Source of the DNA: Opitutaceae bacterium
GTDB lineage: Bacteria > Verrucomicrobiota > Verrucomicrobiia > Opitutales > Opitutaceae
NCBI GenBank assembly: GCA_028691845.1
Contig: JAQUYL010000003.1
Coordinates: 103,862 to 167,861, forward strand
DNA: 64,000 nucleotides
Reading direction: 5' to 3'
Part shown: positions 35,690-43,516 of the stretch, piece after piece
How the letters are laid out: each line of letters opens with the position of its first letter
How positions within the stretch are numbered: position 1 is the stretch's first letter
Translations under genes and position numbers: made by a program
The notes under the pieces: model-generated
Databases searched by the model: none
Told to the model about the DNA's origin: nothing
What the model saw: the letters and a program-made list of their open reading frames with translations, nothing else

Positions 35690-36363
35690 CCTCCCGGGCT
35701 GCAGTTCGCCATAGCCAAGTTTTTCAGCTACGTATTCGTGACGCTGGGCTTCTACATCGCCCTGCTTGTCAACGGAGTTGATCTCAGCTCGCTCGCCGTC
35801 ATCGCCGGCGCGCTGGGCGTGGGCCTCGGTTTCGGCCTGCAGAACATTGTCAGCAACATCGTCAGCGGACTGGTCATCCTGGGGGAAAGGCCGATCGCAC
35901 TCTGCGATCGGACGAAGTGGCGGGCGTCGCCGGACAGGTGGCGAAAATCAGCCTGCGCAGCACCGCCGTTGTAACCAACGACAATATCTTCATCATCGTT
36001 CCGAACACCGATCTGATCACGCAACCGATTCCCAACTGGAGCCATGGCGACCCCAAGGTGCGCATCCGCCTCCCCATCGGCGTCGCCTACGGGACGGATA
36101 TGGAAATGCTGAAAGCAGTGCTGCTCGAGGTCGCGACAGAGCACCCGAGCGTGCTGCCGGACCCTGCGCCCGCAGTCCACTTCATCGACTTCGGTGAAAG
36201 CTCACTCGATTTCGAGCTTGGCGCGTGGACGCAGGAGATGGCCCATGCGCCGCGGCGTTTCCGTGGCGAGATCAACTATGCGATCGCGCGGAAGTCGCGC
36301 GAAAACGGGATTGAAATTCCGTATCCCCAGCGCGTCATACATCGTCGATCCACTACTCCATGA
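35690..36363 (+). pseudogene. mscS-type mechanosensitive channel remnant (5' truncated, frameshifted)
   Basis: Homology begins three nucleotides after the usp stop with PPGLQFAIAKFFSYVFVTLGF, a site that in intact MscS-like channels lies in the middle of the membrane domain, so the N-terminal helices and start codon are absent. It continues through the pore helix (GALGVGLGFGLQNIVSNIVSG) to GERPI, then the frame breaks near 35905-35930. In another frame it resumes VAGVAGQVAKISLRSTAV and runs to the stop at 36363 (NDNIFIIVPNTDLITQPIPN, cytoplasmic beta and alpha/beta domains). One missing base near GATCGGACGAAG would explain the shift. The stop overlaps the next gene as ATGA. A sequencing error could explain the shift but not the truncation. 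Confidence 0.85.
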
Positions 36364-36659
36364 ATTTCAGGGTTCTGTTCTTCCTGTTCCTGCTGCTGGC
36401 GGTTGCCGTGTTCAGCGTGCAAAATGCCGACGTCGTCCAACTGCGGTTTCTCGTCTGGAATTTTTCCGCCTCCCAGTCCCTGGTCATCTTTCTGAGTGCG
36501 CTCATCGGGATCGCGATGGGCGCGGTTTCCTCATTGCGGTATCTCCGCAAACGAACCGCCCCTACGCCCCCAAAGCCACTCACGCCAGCGGTATCCAGCG
36601 CCAGCCATGAGCCTCAAGAAACGGCTGGCCCGCGCCCAGACTCCCCGTCGGGACCGTGA
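36360..36659 (+). CDS. LapA-domain (DUF1049) membrane protein
   Basis: 99 residues. Two membrane helices (VLFFLFLLLAVAVFSVQ and LVIFLSALIGIAMGAVSSLRYL) around NADVVQLRFLVWNFSAS, the typical LapA/DUF1049 pattern with FxxQN then a short periplasmic loop. In E. coli LapA takes part in lipopolysaccharide assembly control. Its ATG overlaps the mscS remnant stop, and its last 80 nt overlap the 3' end of the convergent glycosidase gene. The Pro-rich tail encoded there is probably dispensable. Confidence 0.8.
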   Translation: MNFRVLFFLFLLLAVAVFSVQNADVVQLRFLVWNFSASQSLVIFLSALIGIAMGAVSSLRYLRKRTAPTPPKPLTPAVSSASHEPQETAGPRPDSPSGP

Positions 36660-38250
36660 CGGAACCGGCACTGACGTTGTGCAGGCAGAGCACGCGATCG
36701 CGGCCGTCCACGGTTTCGCGCAATACTGCGAACACCCGCGGATCGAGTTCGAGCACCCGCTGCGGGGAGTTCGGGGCGAAAGCCGGGTGGGTGCGCCGGA
36801 AACCGAGCAAATCGCGAAACCCGCCAAACACCCGGGCCCGCAGCGAAGCGGGATCCGCCAGTTCGGTTTCCAGGTTCGCCCGAGCCAGTTTCTCGCGGTT
36901 GATGCGCCGCTTGATGCCGCTGGCTTCCACGCCGCGCAGATCTCCCCGCGAGCCAAAGAGTGAGTGAAAGTAAATGCCCGGCAGTCCCGGTAGACAGAGC
37001 ATCATCGCCTGCGCCGTGAGAAACCTGCGCGCCGCCATCTCCGCCGGTTCCGCCGCCCCCGGATTCGAGAGCGCGTCGAGATAGTTGATGTTCATCTCGT
37101 ATGGCACCTGGGATCCGTCTGGCAGGTGCTTGTAGGAGATGAAGCCACCGTGATCCAAGGTACGCTGCACCAATGCGTCGATCTCCCCTTCGGCCAGAAT
37201 GCCGCGCACCGGGTTCAATCCGACGCCGTCATGCGACGCGAGAAAGTTTAGGAAGGTCGCGCGATCGGACGGCAACACGAGCGTTTGCGCCCAGCGGGTC
37301 AGCTTCTCCGCCCGGCCCGTCTGCATGGAATGGAGCACCAGTGGAGGCAGGGCAAAGTTGTAGACGAGCTGGGCCTCATTCGCGCCATCGCCGAAGTAGC
37401 TCAGGTTGTCCTCGTGCGGCACGTTGGTTTCGGTGACGAGCAGAACGTGCGGAGCGACCTCGTCGAGCACGGCGCGCAGGAGCTGGATGAGATGGTGCGT
37501 CTGAGGCCGGTGCAGGCAGGAGGTGCCGATTTCCTTCCAGAGAAAAGCGATGGCATCGAGCCGGATGAACCGCGCGCCCCGGGCCACGTAGAACAGGAGC
37601 GCTTCCAGCACGGCGGCCAGAACCTCGGGGTTGCGGAAATTCAAATCCACCTGATCGGCGCCAAAGGTGGTCCAGATCTGCTGCGGGCCTCCTCGTCCGG
37701 CGAACTCGGTCAGCAGCGGCAGCGCGCGCGGCCGGACCACCTGCGACAAGTCGGGCTCGCCGGTGACGGTGACGAAAAAATCGCGGAATCGCTCGTCGCC
37801 GGCTAGAAAACCCCGGAACCAGTCGCTTTCTGATGACAGGTGGTTGAACACCGCATCAAACATCAAGTCGAACTCCGCGCCCAGCCGGTCGATGTCGTTC
37901 CACGTCCCGTATTCCTGCGCGACCGCAAAATAGTCCTTCACGGCAAACCCGTCGTCTGAAGACCAGGGGTAGAAAGGCAGCAGGTGTATCCCGCTCACCA
38001 CGCCGCGGAGATGATGGCGTGCAAAATGGGCGAGCGCGGCAAGCGCCGTTATCTCCGGATCGCGCACTTGATCGGCATAAGTGATGAGCAGGACATCGCG
38101 CTCGGAGAGATCGGTCGAAGAGCGCGGTCCACGCCGAGCGGCCAGCTCCGAGCGGAAGCGATGGAGCAGGGTCGCTAGTTTCGGCGCCAGCACAGCGGCC
38201 CCGGCTGGACCGTAGAGCGACTCGAGGAGAGGGAAGATTCGGGAAGCCAT
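36580..38250 (-). CDS. GH13_18 phosphorylase, probably glucosylglycerate phosphorylase (sucrose phosphorylase family)
   Basis: 556 residues. A (beta/alpha)8 glycoside phosphorylase. Catalytic residues: the nucleophile Asp in FIRLDAIAFLWKE (near 232), the acid/base Glu in LLVTETNVPHEDN (near 272), and the stabilising Asp in LASHDGVGLNP (near 339). LLPFYPWSSDDGFAVKDY and PYEMNINYLDAL are typical of the subfamily. GH13_18 includes sucrose phosphorylase and glucosylglycerate phosphorylase (E. coli YcjM). The neighbouring gpgS, 45 nt upstream on the same strand, makes glucosylglycerate the better substrate guess: phosphorolysis to glucose 1-phosphate and glycerate. Confidence 0.88.
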   Translation of the reverse strand: MASRIFPLLESLYGPAGAAVLAPKLATLLHRFRSELAARRGPRSSTDLSERDVLLITYADQVRDPEITALAALAHFARHHLRGVVSGIHLLPFYPWSSDDGFAVKDYFAVAQEYGTWNDIDRLGAEFDLMFDAVFNHLSSESDWFRGFLAGDERFRDFFVTVTGEPDLSQVVRPRALPLLTEFAGRGGPQQIWTTFGADQVDLNFRNPEVLAAVLEALLFYVARGARFIRLDAIAFLWKEIGTSCLHRPQTHHLIQLLRAVLDEVAPHVLLVTETNVPHEDNLSYFGDGANEAQLVYNFALPPLVLHSMQTGRAEKLTRWAQTLVLPSDRATFLNFLASHDGVGLNPVRGILAEGEIDALVQRTLDHGGFISYKHLPDGSQVPYEMNINYLDALSNPGAAEPAEMAARRFLTAQAMMLCLPGLPGIYFHSLFGSRGDLRGVEASGIKRRINREKLARANLETELADPASLRARVFGGFRDLLGFRRTHPAFAPNSPQRVLELDPRVFAVLRETVDGRDRVLCLHNVSAGSVTVPTGSLGAGQPFLEAHGWRWIPLA

Positions 38251-38295
38251 GTCAGTCCAGGCGGCGCGGCCTGCGCGCGACGGTCCAGGCGGCGC

Positions 38296-39507
38296 TCATT
38301 CGTTGTCCATCCGCACCGCCTCGCGCAGCTCGTCGAGGAAGGTCGGCAGCGCCGATTCGACCCGGTTCCAGTTCGAGATGCGCGGCGACCAGAGCGGGTC
38401 CTCCTGAAAAGCCTTGGCCGCAATGCTGATGCTGCGCACGAACACCGTCACCGCCGTCTCCTCCACGTGGCGGGGATAGTTGAGACCGTTGAGCGCCGCA
38501 TCCGCCCCGTAGAACCGCAACGTGTCCTCCGCCTGGCGGCTGTAAGCGCTCAGCAGCGTGTCGAACAGCCCGGCGTCGAGTTTGATGCCCTCGGCCGCCA
38601 TGCGGTGGAAGAAGGACCGAGCGATGTCGATGGCCATCTTGTTCAGCCCCCGGTCGGGGTCGCGGATTGAGAGCTCCTGGTGCTTGTGCTCGTAGATCTC
38701 GCACAACTCCGACTGGCAGATGGCGCGCGGCGCGCAGTTGCGCATGACCTCGGACAGGGTGCCGACCTCGAGCGCCCAGTCGTGCGGAATCCGCAGGCGC
38801 CGCACCAGGTCAACGTCCAGCGCGATTTCGCCCGCCAGCGGATAGCGGAACGTGTCCATGTACACCAGGTAGGGGTGCGGGCCGACGATGCTCTTGAGCG
38901 CCCGGATGAGCGGGGTCAGCAGCAGGCGCATGACCCGGCCGTTGAGCCGGTCGGTCACGCGGGCGTAATAGCCCTTGCAGAAGTCAAACCCGAGGGCCGG
39001 ATTCGCCACGGGATAGCACAGCCGCGCGAGCAGCTCGCGGTTGTAGGTGGAGATGTCGCAATCGTGCATTGCCACCATGCGCGCCTGTTCGCTGGCCAGC
39101 ACATAGCCGAAGCAGGTCCAGACGTTGCGCCCCTTGCCGCTGGGACCCGGGAAGATCTCAGCCTCATCCAGTTTCTTGAACAGCGCCAACATGCGGGGGC
39201 CGTCGTTCCAGAGCAATACCGGCTTTTGCGGCAACTGCCGGAAGCAACGGCGCGCCTTTTGCCAGTCGCGCAGGCGCGTAGCCCCGTCGATGCCAACGAT
39301 AATCTGCTTCAGGTAGGGCACGCTCTTGAGCTCGCGGATGATGCCGCGCAGCGCCTTGGTGCCGATTTCGCGAACATGGCATGGCAGCACCAGGGCGATT
39401 GGCGTCTCTTGGGAAAACTGGATCAGTTCGCGTTCGAGCCGGGGCAGGTCTGTCCGCCCAAGACGGTGGAGAGTGGCAATGGCGCCGGTTTGGAAGAAGT
39501 CAGACAT
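38296..39507 (-). CDS. gpgS: Glucosyl-3-phosphoglycerate synthase
   Basis: 403 residues. It transfers glucose from an NDP-glucose to 3-phosphoglycerate, the first step to the compatible solute glucosylglycerate. Characteristic blocks: TGAIATLHRLG, IALVLPCHVRE, IIVGIDGAT, PSGKGRNVWTCFGYVLAS, MHDCDIS (metal-binding DxD as DCD, near 146), FCKGYYARVTDRLNGRV, LLTPLIRALKSIVGP, DTFRYPLAGE, and IPHDWALEVGTLSEV with YEHKHQELS. These match bacterial GpgS over the full length. It is the first gene of a two-gene minus-strand operon with the phosphorylase and is divergent from a GT4 gene. Confidence 0.92.
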   Translation of the reverse strand: MSDFFQTGAIATLHRLGRTDLPRLERELIQFSQETPIALVLPCHVREIGTKALRGIIRELKSVPYLKQIIVGIDGATRLRDWQKARRCFRQLPQKPVLLWNDGPRMLALFKKLDEAEIFPGPSGKGRNVWTCFGYVLASEQARMVAMHDCDISTYNRELLARLCYPVANPALGFDFCKGYYARVTDRLNGRVMRLLLTPLIRALKSIVGPHPYLVYMDTFRYPLAGEIALDVDLVRRLRIPHDWALEVGTLSEVMRNCAPRAICQSELCEIYEHKHQELSIRDPDRGLNKMAIDIARSFFHRMAAEGIKLDAGLFDTLLSAYSRQAEDTLRFYGADAALNGLNYPRHVEETAVTVFVRSISIAAKAFQEDPLWSPRISNWNRVESALPTFLDELREAVRMDNE

Positions 39508-39670
39508 GGATTAGCCTTTCGTTGTCATCAATCGCATCCCGCATCGTCCTCCGGGAAACTGCTCGGCGTCGGAGGGTCTCCAGTCCACGGCGAAAAAGGG
39601 AAAGGCCGGGCGTTCGGATTGCAGTTGTATTGCCACCGACCTCATTGCATCGCCGTTGTGATTCGAGACC

Positions 39671-39722
39671 CGGATGGTGGCCCGACCATCCGCATTTTGC
39701 CTCCGGGGTTACGCAGCCCGGA
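39671..39722. other. Two adjacent perfect hairpins in the divergent intergenic region
   Basis: Hairpin 1 (39671-39692) pairs CGGATGGT with ACCATCCG around a 6-nt loop. Hairpin 2 (39702-39722) pairs TCCGGG with CCCGGA around a 9-nt loop. No T-tract follows on either strand. They lie in the 335-nt gap between gpgS and the divergent GT4 gene and could act in either 5' leader. No gene is supported in 39508-39842. Confidence 0.5.
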
Positions 39723-39842
39723 CCCTTGAGTGAACTTGGAAGCTGTCGCATCCAAGCCCGTTGAAAAGAATCCTTCTTTGTTCGCCTGAAGCAAGCGCCA
39801 ATGCATTTCCATCGAGGAAAAACTTGGCTCCATCGTCTCAAC

Positions 39843-41426
39843 ATGAAACAGTGCGCTTCCGTGAAATTTGTGATCATCCACAATCACTTCCGCCCGGGCG
39901 GGGTGCGGCGCGTCATCGAGATGGCCACTCCCTATCTGGTCCGGATTCTCCGGCCCCGAGTGGACCAGGTTGTGCTCGCGGCCGGCGAAGCGCCGGATGG
40001 GCCGTGGCTCGACCGCTTCCGAGCCGGGCTGGGCGCCGTGCCGGTCGTATGCCGTCTCGAGCCCGCGCTCGGCTATGTGGCGGAGAAGCGGCAAACCCCG
40101 GTCGTGCGAGAGCACCGGCTGCATGGATTCTTCGAAAAACTTTTTGGAGCGATGCGCACGGAGGATTGCGTCGCATGGGCGCACAACCAGGGGCTCGGCC
40201 GCAATCCCGCACTGACGCGCGAGCTGACGCGGGCCTGTTCAAGGCGTTCGATTCCGCTCGTGCTTCACCACCACGACTGGTGGTTCGACAATCGCTGGCA
40301 CCGCTGGTCCGAGATGCGGCGCGCGGGGTTCCGGACCATCACACAGGTGGCGGAAACCTTCCTGCCCTCCCTCCCCCATGTCCGGCACGCCGCCATCAAC
40401 CAGGCGGACACGGCCATTTTGCAACGCCACTTCCATCAACGCGCCGGCTGGCTGCCGAATCTGGCCGATGCGGCGCCGAACCCGGCCGCTGCGCAGGTTC
40501 GCCAGGCCGGCCGCTGGCTGACGGAGCAACTCGGAGAGGCGGCGCCGGTTTGGCTTGCACCCTGTCGCCTGCTGCGGCGCAAGAATCTCGCCGAGGCCCT
40601 CCTGCTCACCCGCTGGCTGCGGCCCGAAGCCTGGCTGGTCACCACCGGCGGAATCAGTTCCGCGGAAGAGCAGACCTACGCCCGCCGGCTTGGCACCGCC
40701 GCCCGGCAGGCGGGTTGGAGACTCCGCCTCGGCCTTCTGAGCGGCGACGAAAACAGCAAGCCCTCCGTCCCGGCACTGCTGGCGGCAAGCGAGGCGGTGC
40801 TGCTCACGTCGTTGTTTGAAGGTTTCGGCCTGCCCTATATCGAAGCGGCCGCCGCTCACCGGCCGCTGCTTGCCCGGTCATTGCCGAACATCGCGCCAGA
40901 TCTCGCTCGGTTCGGATTCCGGTTTCCGCAATATTATGAGGAGCTGCTGGTGGACCCCGGCCTGTTCGACTGGTCTGCGGAACATCAGCGCCAGCGCCGT
41001 CTCTTCCGCGTTTGGCAGGAACAGTTACCGTCCGCCTGCCGCCGGATCGCCGGCCGGCCGGCACTGCTCGAGGCGAAGGGAGCCATAAGCCCCGTCCCCT
41101 TCAGCCGCCTCACGCTGACGGCCCAACTGGAGGTCCTGCGCCAGCCGCTGGCAACATCGTGGAGCCTGTGCGCGCCGCTCAATCCGTTTCTGGCCGAATG
41201 GCGAGCGCGGGCCGCCCGCGGCACGCTGGGCGTCACACCCTGGCCGCGCCAGGCCGCGCGGTGGCTGGGCGGCGCCGCCTATGCAGCGAGGTTCACCGCC
41301 CTGCTTTCGGCCCGGCCGACCGACCGGCTCAACCCGGCAGCCAGCCTCGCCGCCCAGAGGGAATTCATCCGGCAAAAGCTTTGCGCCGCCAACCTCTACC
41401 CCCTGACATGGTGCCGAAACTCATGA
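39843..41426 (+). CDS. Glycosyltransferase, GT4-like, substrate unknown
   Basis: 527 residues from the ATG at 39843 (MKQCASVKFVIIHNHFRPGG). GT-B fold: the N-terminal domain starts with FVIIHNHFRPGGVRRVIE, a typical glycine-rich acceptor loop; the C-terminal donor domain has APCRLLRRKNLAEAL (R-K motif) and VLLTSLFEGFGLPYIEAAAA, the conserved E(x7)E block of GT4. About 120 extra C-terminal residues after the GT domain are unassigned. It overlaps the HAD gene by 4 nt (ATGA), so it heads a GT4-HAD-GT4 operon beside the glucosylglycerate genes. Confidence 0.82.
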   Translation: MKQCASVKFVIIHNHFRPGGVRRVIEMATPYLVRILRPRVDQVVLAAGEAPDGPWLDRFRAGLGAVPVVCRLEPALGYVAEKRQTPVVREHRLHGFFEKLFGAMRTEDCVAWAHNQGLGRNPALTRELTRACSRRSIPLVLHHHDWWFDNRWHRWSEMRRAGFRTITQVAETFLPSLPHVRHAAINQADTAILQRHFHQRAGWLPNLADAAPNPAAAQVRQAGRWLTEQLGEAAPVWLAPCRLLRRKNLAEALLLTRWLRPEAWLVTTGGISSAEEQTYARRLGTAARQAGWRLRLGLLSGDENSKPSVPALLAASEAVLLTSLFEGFGLPYIEAAAAHRPLLARSLPNIAPDLARFGFRFPQYYEELLVDPGLFDWSAEHQRQRRLFRVWQEQLPSACRRIAGRPALLEAKGAISPVPFSRLTLTAQLEVLRQPLATSWSLCAPLNPFLAEWRARAARGTLGVTPWPRQAARWLGGAAYAARFTALLSARPTDRLNPAASLAAQREFIRQKLCAANLYPLTWCRNS

Positions 41427-42130
41427 AAATTCGCGCCGTCATTTTCGATCTTTACGGCACGCTTCTCGAGATAGGGCCGCCACCCGCCGATGCCGACCGC
41501 CGCTGGACCCAGGCATGGAAGGACGGACCGGGCACGGCGCCGCGTCTGGACCTGGCGCAGTTCGACGCCCGGTGCCGGCAGGTGGTCGCGGCCGAACATG
41601 CCGCCGCCCGGGCACGCGGCATTCCCTATCCCGAAGTCTATTGGCCCGACGTGGTCGACGCCGTGCTGCCGGAGTTCGCTCGCCTGCCGGCCGCCCAACG
41701 GACCGGTGCGTCCGTCTATCAGGCCGATTTCATGCGCGCTGTGCGCCTGATGCCCGGCGCGGCCAACGTCCTTCGCGCCGCCCAGCGGGCGCAACTCCAC
41801 CTGGGATTGGCCTCAAACTGCCAGCCGTATACCCTAGGCGAACTGGACGACGCGCTGGCGGGCGCCGGGTTGTCGCGCGATCTGTTTGATCCCCGGATCA
41901 GTTTTCTGTCGTTTCAGCAAGGTTTCAGCAAACCCGACCCCCATGTCTTTCGATTGCTGACGGCCCGCTTGCGCACCCTGGGCATCGAGCCAGGGGAGGC
42001 CGTCATGGTCGGCGACCGGGCCGACAACGACATCGCTCCCGCCCGGGCCCACGGCTGGCAAACCTGCCAGATAGGCCCGCAAACCGATACCGACTGGGAA
42101 CGCCTGGTCGGTTGGTTCAGCCAACCCTAA
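41423..42130 (+). CDS. HAD-superfamily hydrolase
   Basis: 235 residues from the ATG at 41423, which overlaps the upstream stop; an ATG at 41408 is an alternative. Motif I is VIFDLYGTLLE, with the nucleophile Asp but Tyr where phosphatases normally have a second Asp; motif II is LGLASNCQ, motif III Lys is in FSKPDPHVF, and motif IV is GEAVMVGDRADNDI. It is tempting to call it the glucosyl-3-phosphoglycerate phosphatase of the pathway, but the DLYGT form is more typical of haloacid-dehalogenase-like members, so its reaction remains open. Confidence 0.85.
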   Translation: MKIRAVIFDLYGTLLEIGPPPADADRRWTQAWKDGPGTAPRLDLAQFDARCRQVVAAEHAAARARGIPYPEVYWPDVVDAVLPEFARLPAAQRTGASVYQADFMRAVRLMPGAANVLRAAQRAQLHLGLASNCQPYTLGELDDALAGAGLSRDLFDPRISFLSFQQGFSKPDPHVFRLLTARLRTLGIEPGEAVMVGDRADNDIAPARAHGWQTCQIGPQTDTDWERLVGWFSQP

Positions 42131-42146
42131 TGACACCTGCCATAAC

Positions 42147-43436
42147 ATGAACACCTGCATCCTGAGCATCGGCGCACCCAAACGCATCGGCTTCATCTCC
42201 ACGCGCTTTTCCGGCACGGATGGAGTGACCCTGGAGGCGCGCAAATGGGACCACGTCCTGCAAGGCATGGGCCACTCCTGTTTCTGGATGGCCGGATTGC
42301 TCGACACCCCTCCCTCCGCCAGCCACCTGGCGCCGCTGGCTTACTTCGACCACCCGGAGGTCGCCGAACTGCAGCATCAACTCTTTGGCGTGCCGGTGCG
42401 CACACGCGCCATCACCAGCCGCATCCAGGCTATCAAGGAGACGCTCAAGGATGAACTGTACCGGTTCATAGACAAGTTCCGCCTGGAGGTGATCATCGCC
42501 GAAAACATCCTCGCCATTCCCATGCATGTGCCACTGGGGCTGGCGGTGACAGAGGTGATTGCGGAAACCGGCCTGCCCACCATCGCGCATCACCACGATT
42601 TCACGTGGGAGCGCGAGCGCTTCGTGGTCAATTCGGTCAACGATTACCTGCGGGCCGCGTTCCCCGGCGGACTGCCGGGTGTCGAGCATGTGGTCATAAA
42701 TTCGATGGCCCAAAAGGAGCTCGCCCGGCGCTGCAGCCGCTCAGCCGTCATCATCCCAAACATCCTTGACTTCGAGACCCCGCCGCCCGGCCTTGACGAT
42801 TACAACCGCGATCTGCGCCGGGAGATTGGACTGAGGGACGACGATTTCTTCATTCTGCAACCGACTCGCGTCATACAACGCAAGGGCATCGAACACGCCA
42901 TCGAGCTGGTGCGCCAGCTCAAGGATCCCCGGGCCAAACTCGTCATTTCGCATCCGGCCGGCGATGAGGGCAACGGCTACATGGCGATGCTGAACGAGCG
43001 TATCCTCGATGCGGGCATTGACGTGCGTTTCATCGCCGACCGCGTGGGCGAGAACCGCGGAACGAATGCACAGGGCCGCAAGTTTTACTCGCTCTACGAC
43101 GTTTACCCGCACGCCGACCTAGTCACCTATCCGAGCCAATACGAGGGCTTCGGCAACGCCTTCCTCGAGGCCATCTACTTCGGCAAGCCGGTGGTCGTGA
43201 ACACCTATGCGGTCTACGCCCGCGACATCGACCCGCTCGGCTTCAAGACGGTGGAGATGACCCAACTGGTGACCCGGGAGACGGTCGAGCAGGTGCGCGC
43301 GTTGCGGCACGACCCAGCCCGGCGCGATGAGTGGGCCCGCACCAACTATGCGCTCGGATTGAAGTATTTCTCCTACGCCGTGGCCCGGCGAAAGCTGGTC
43401 GCCCGGCTGGCAAACCTCTTCGGAGAAAGCATGTGA
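42147..43436 (+). CDS. Glycosyltransferase family 4, candidate for extending glucosylglycerate
   Basis: 429 residues. GT-B fold with an N-terminal acceptor domain (IGFISTRFSGTDGVTLEARKW), a linker with HHHDFTWERERF, a donor domain beginning FFILQPTRVIQRKGIEHAIEL, and VTYPSQYEGFGNAFLEAIYFGKP, the GT4 E(x7)E motif. Family members next to GpgS genes include mannosylglucosylglycerate synthases, but that specificity is an inference from context. It starts 16 nt after the HAD stop. The gene itself is intact. Confidence 0.82.
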   Translation: MNTCILSIGAPKRIGFISTRFSGTDGVTLEARKWDHVLQGMGHSCFWMAGLLDTPPSASHLAPLAYFDHPEVAELQHQLFGVPVRTRAITSRIQAIKETLKDELYRFIDKFRLEVIIAENILAIPMHVPLGLAVTEVIAETGLPTIAHHHDFTWERERFVVNSVNDYLRAAFPGGLPGVEHVVINSMAQKELARRCSRSAVIIPNILDFETPPPGLDDYNRDLRREIGLRDDDFFILQPTRVIQRKGIEHAIELVRQLKDPRAKLVISHPAGDEGNGYMAMLNERILDAGIDVRFIADRVGENRGTNAQGRKFYSLYDVYPHADLVTYPSQYEGFGNAFLEAIYFGKPVVVNTYAVYARDIDPLGFKTVEMTQLVTRETVEQVRALRHDPARRDEWARTNYALGLKYFSYAVARRKLVARLANLFGESM

Positions 43437-43462
43437 CGGCTTCGCCGGAACCTCGGGCTGCC

Positions 43463-43516
43463 ATGAACCGGCACCATCGCATCCAGCCGTGCCTGGGCAG
43501 GACGGGGCTGCCATGA
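43463..43516 (+). CDS. Possible 17-residue leader peptide before the potassium transporter gene
   Basis: A short frame from the ATG at 43463 (MNRHHRIQPCLGRTGLP) stops at 43516, overlapping the trkH/ktrB start as ATGA. Its own start context GGGCTGCCATGAA is repeated at the real start of the transporter gene. The arrangement would allow translational coupling, but the repeat alone could produce it by chance duplication. Without comparative data it is only a candidate. Confidence 0.25.
   Translation: MNRHHRIQPCLGRTGLP

Noticed and set aside
39690..39722. c-di-GMP (GEMM) riboswitch because of GCCTCCGGGGTTAC-like words
   Set aside because: The overall fold and spacing of the GEMM consensus are not matched; kept only as unexplained hairpins.
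39642..40184. Minus-strand open frame across the divergent intergenic region and the GT4 gene
   Set aside because: Largely antisense to the clear GT4 gene, with no family resemblance.
41423..42130. Confident call of glucosyl-3-phosphoglycerate phosphatase for the HAD gene
   Set aside because: The second Asp of motif I is Tyr, which does not fit a typical HAD phosphatase, and context alone is not enough.
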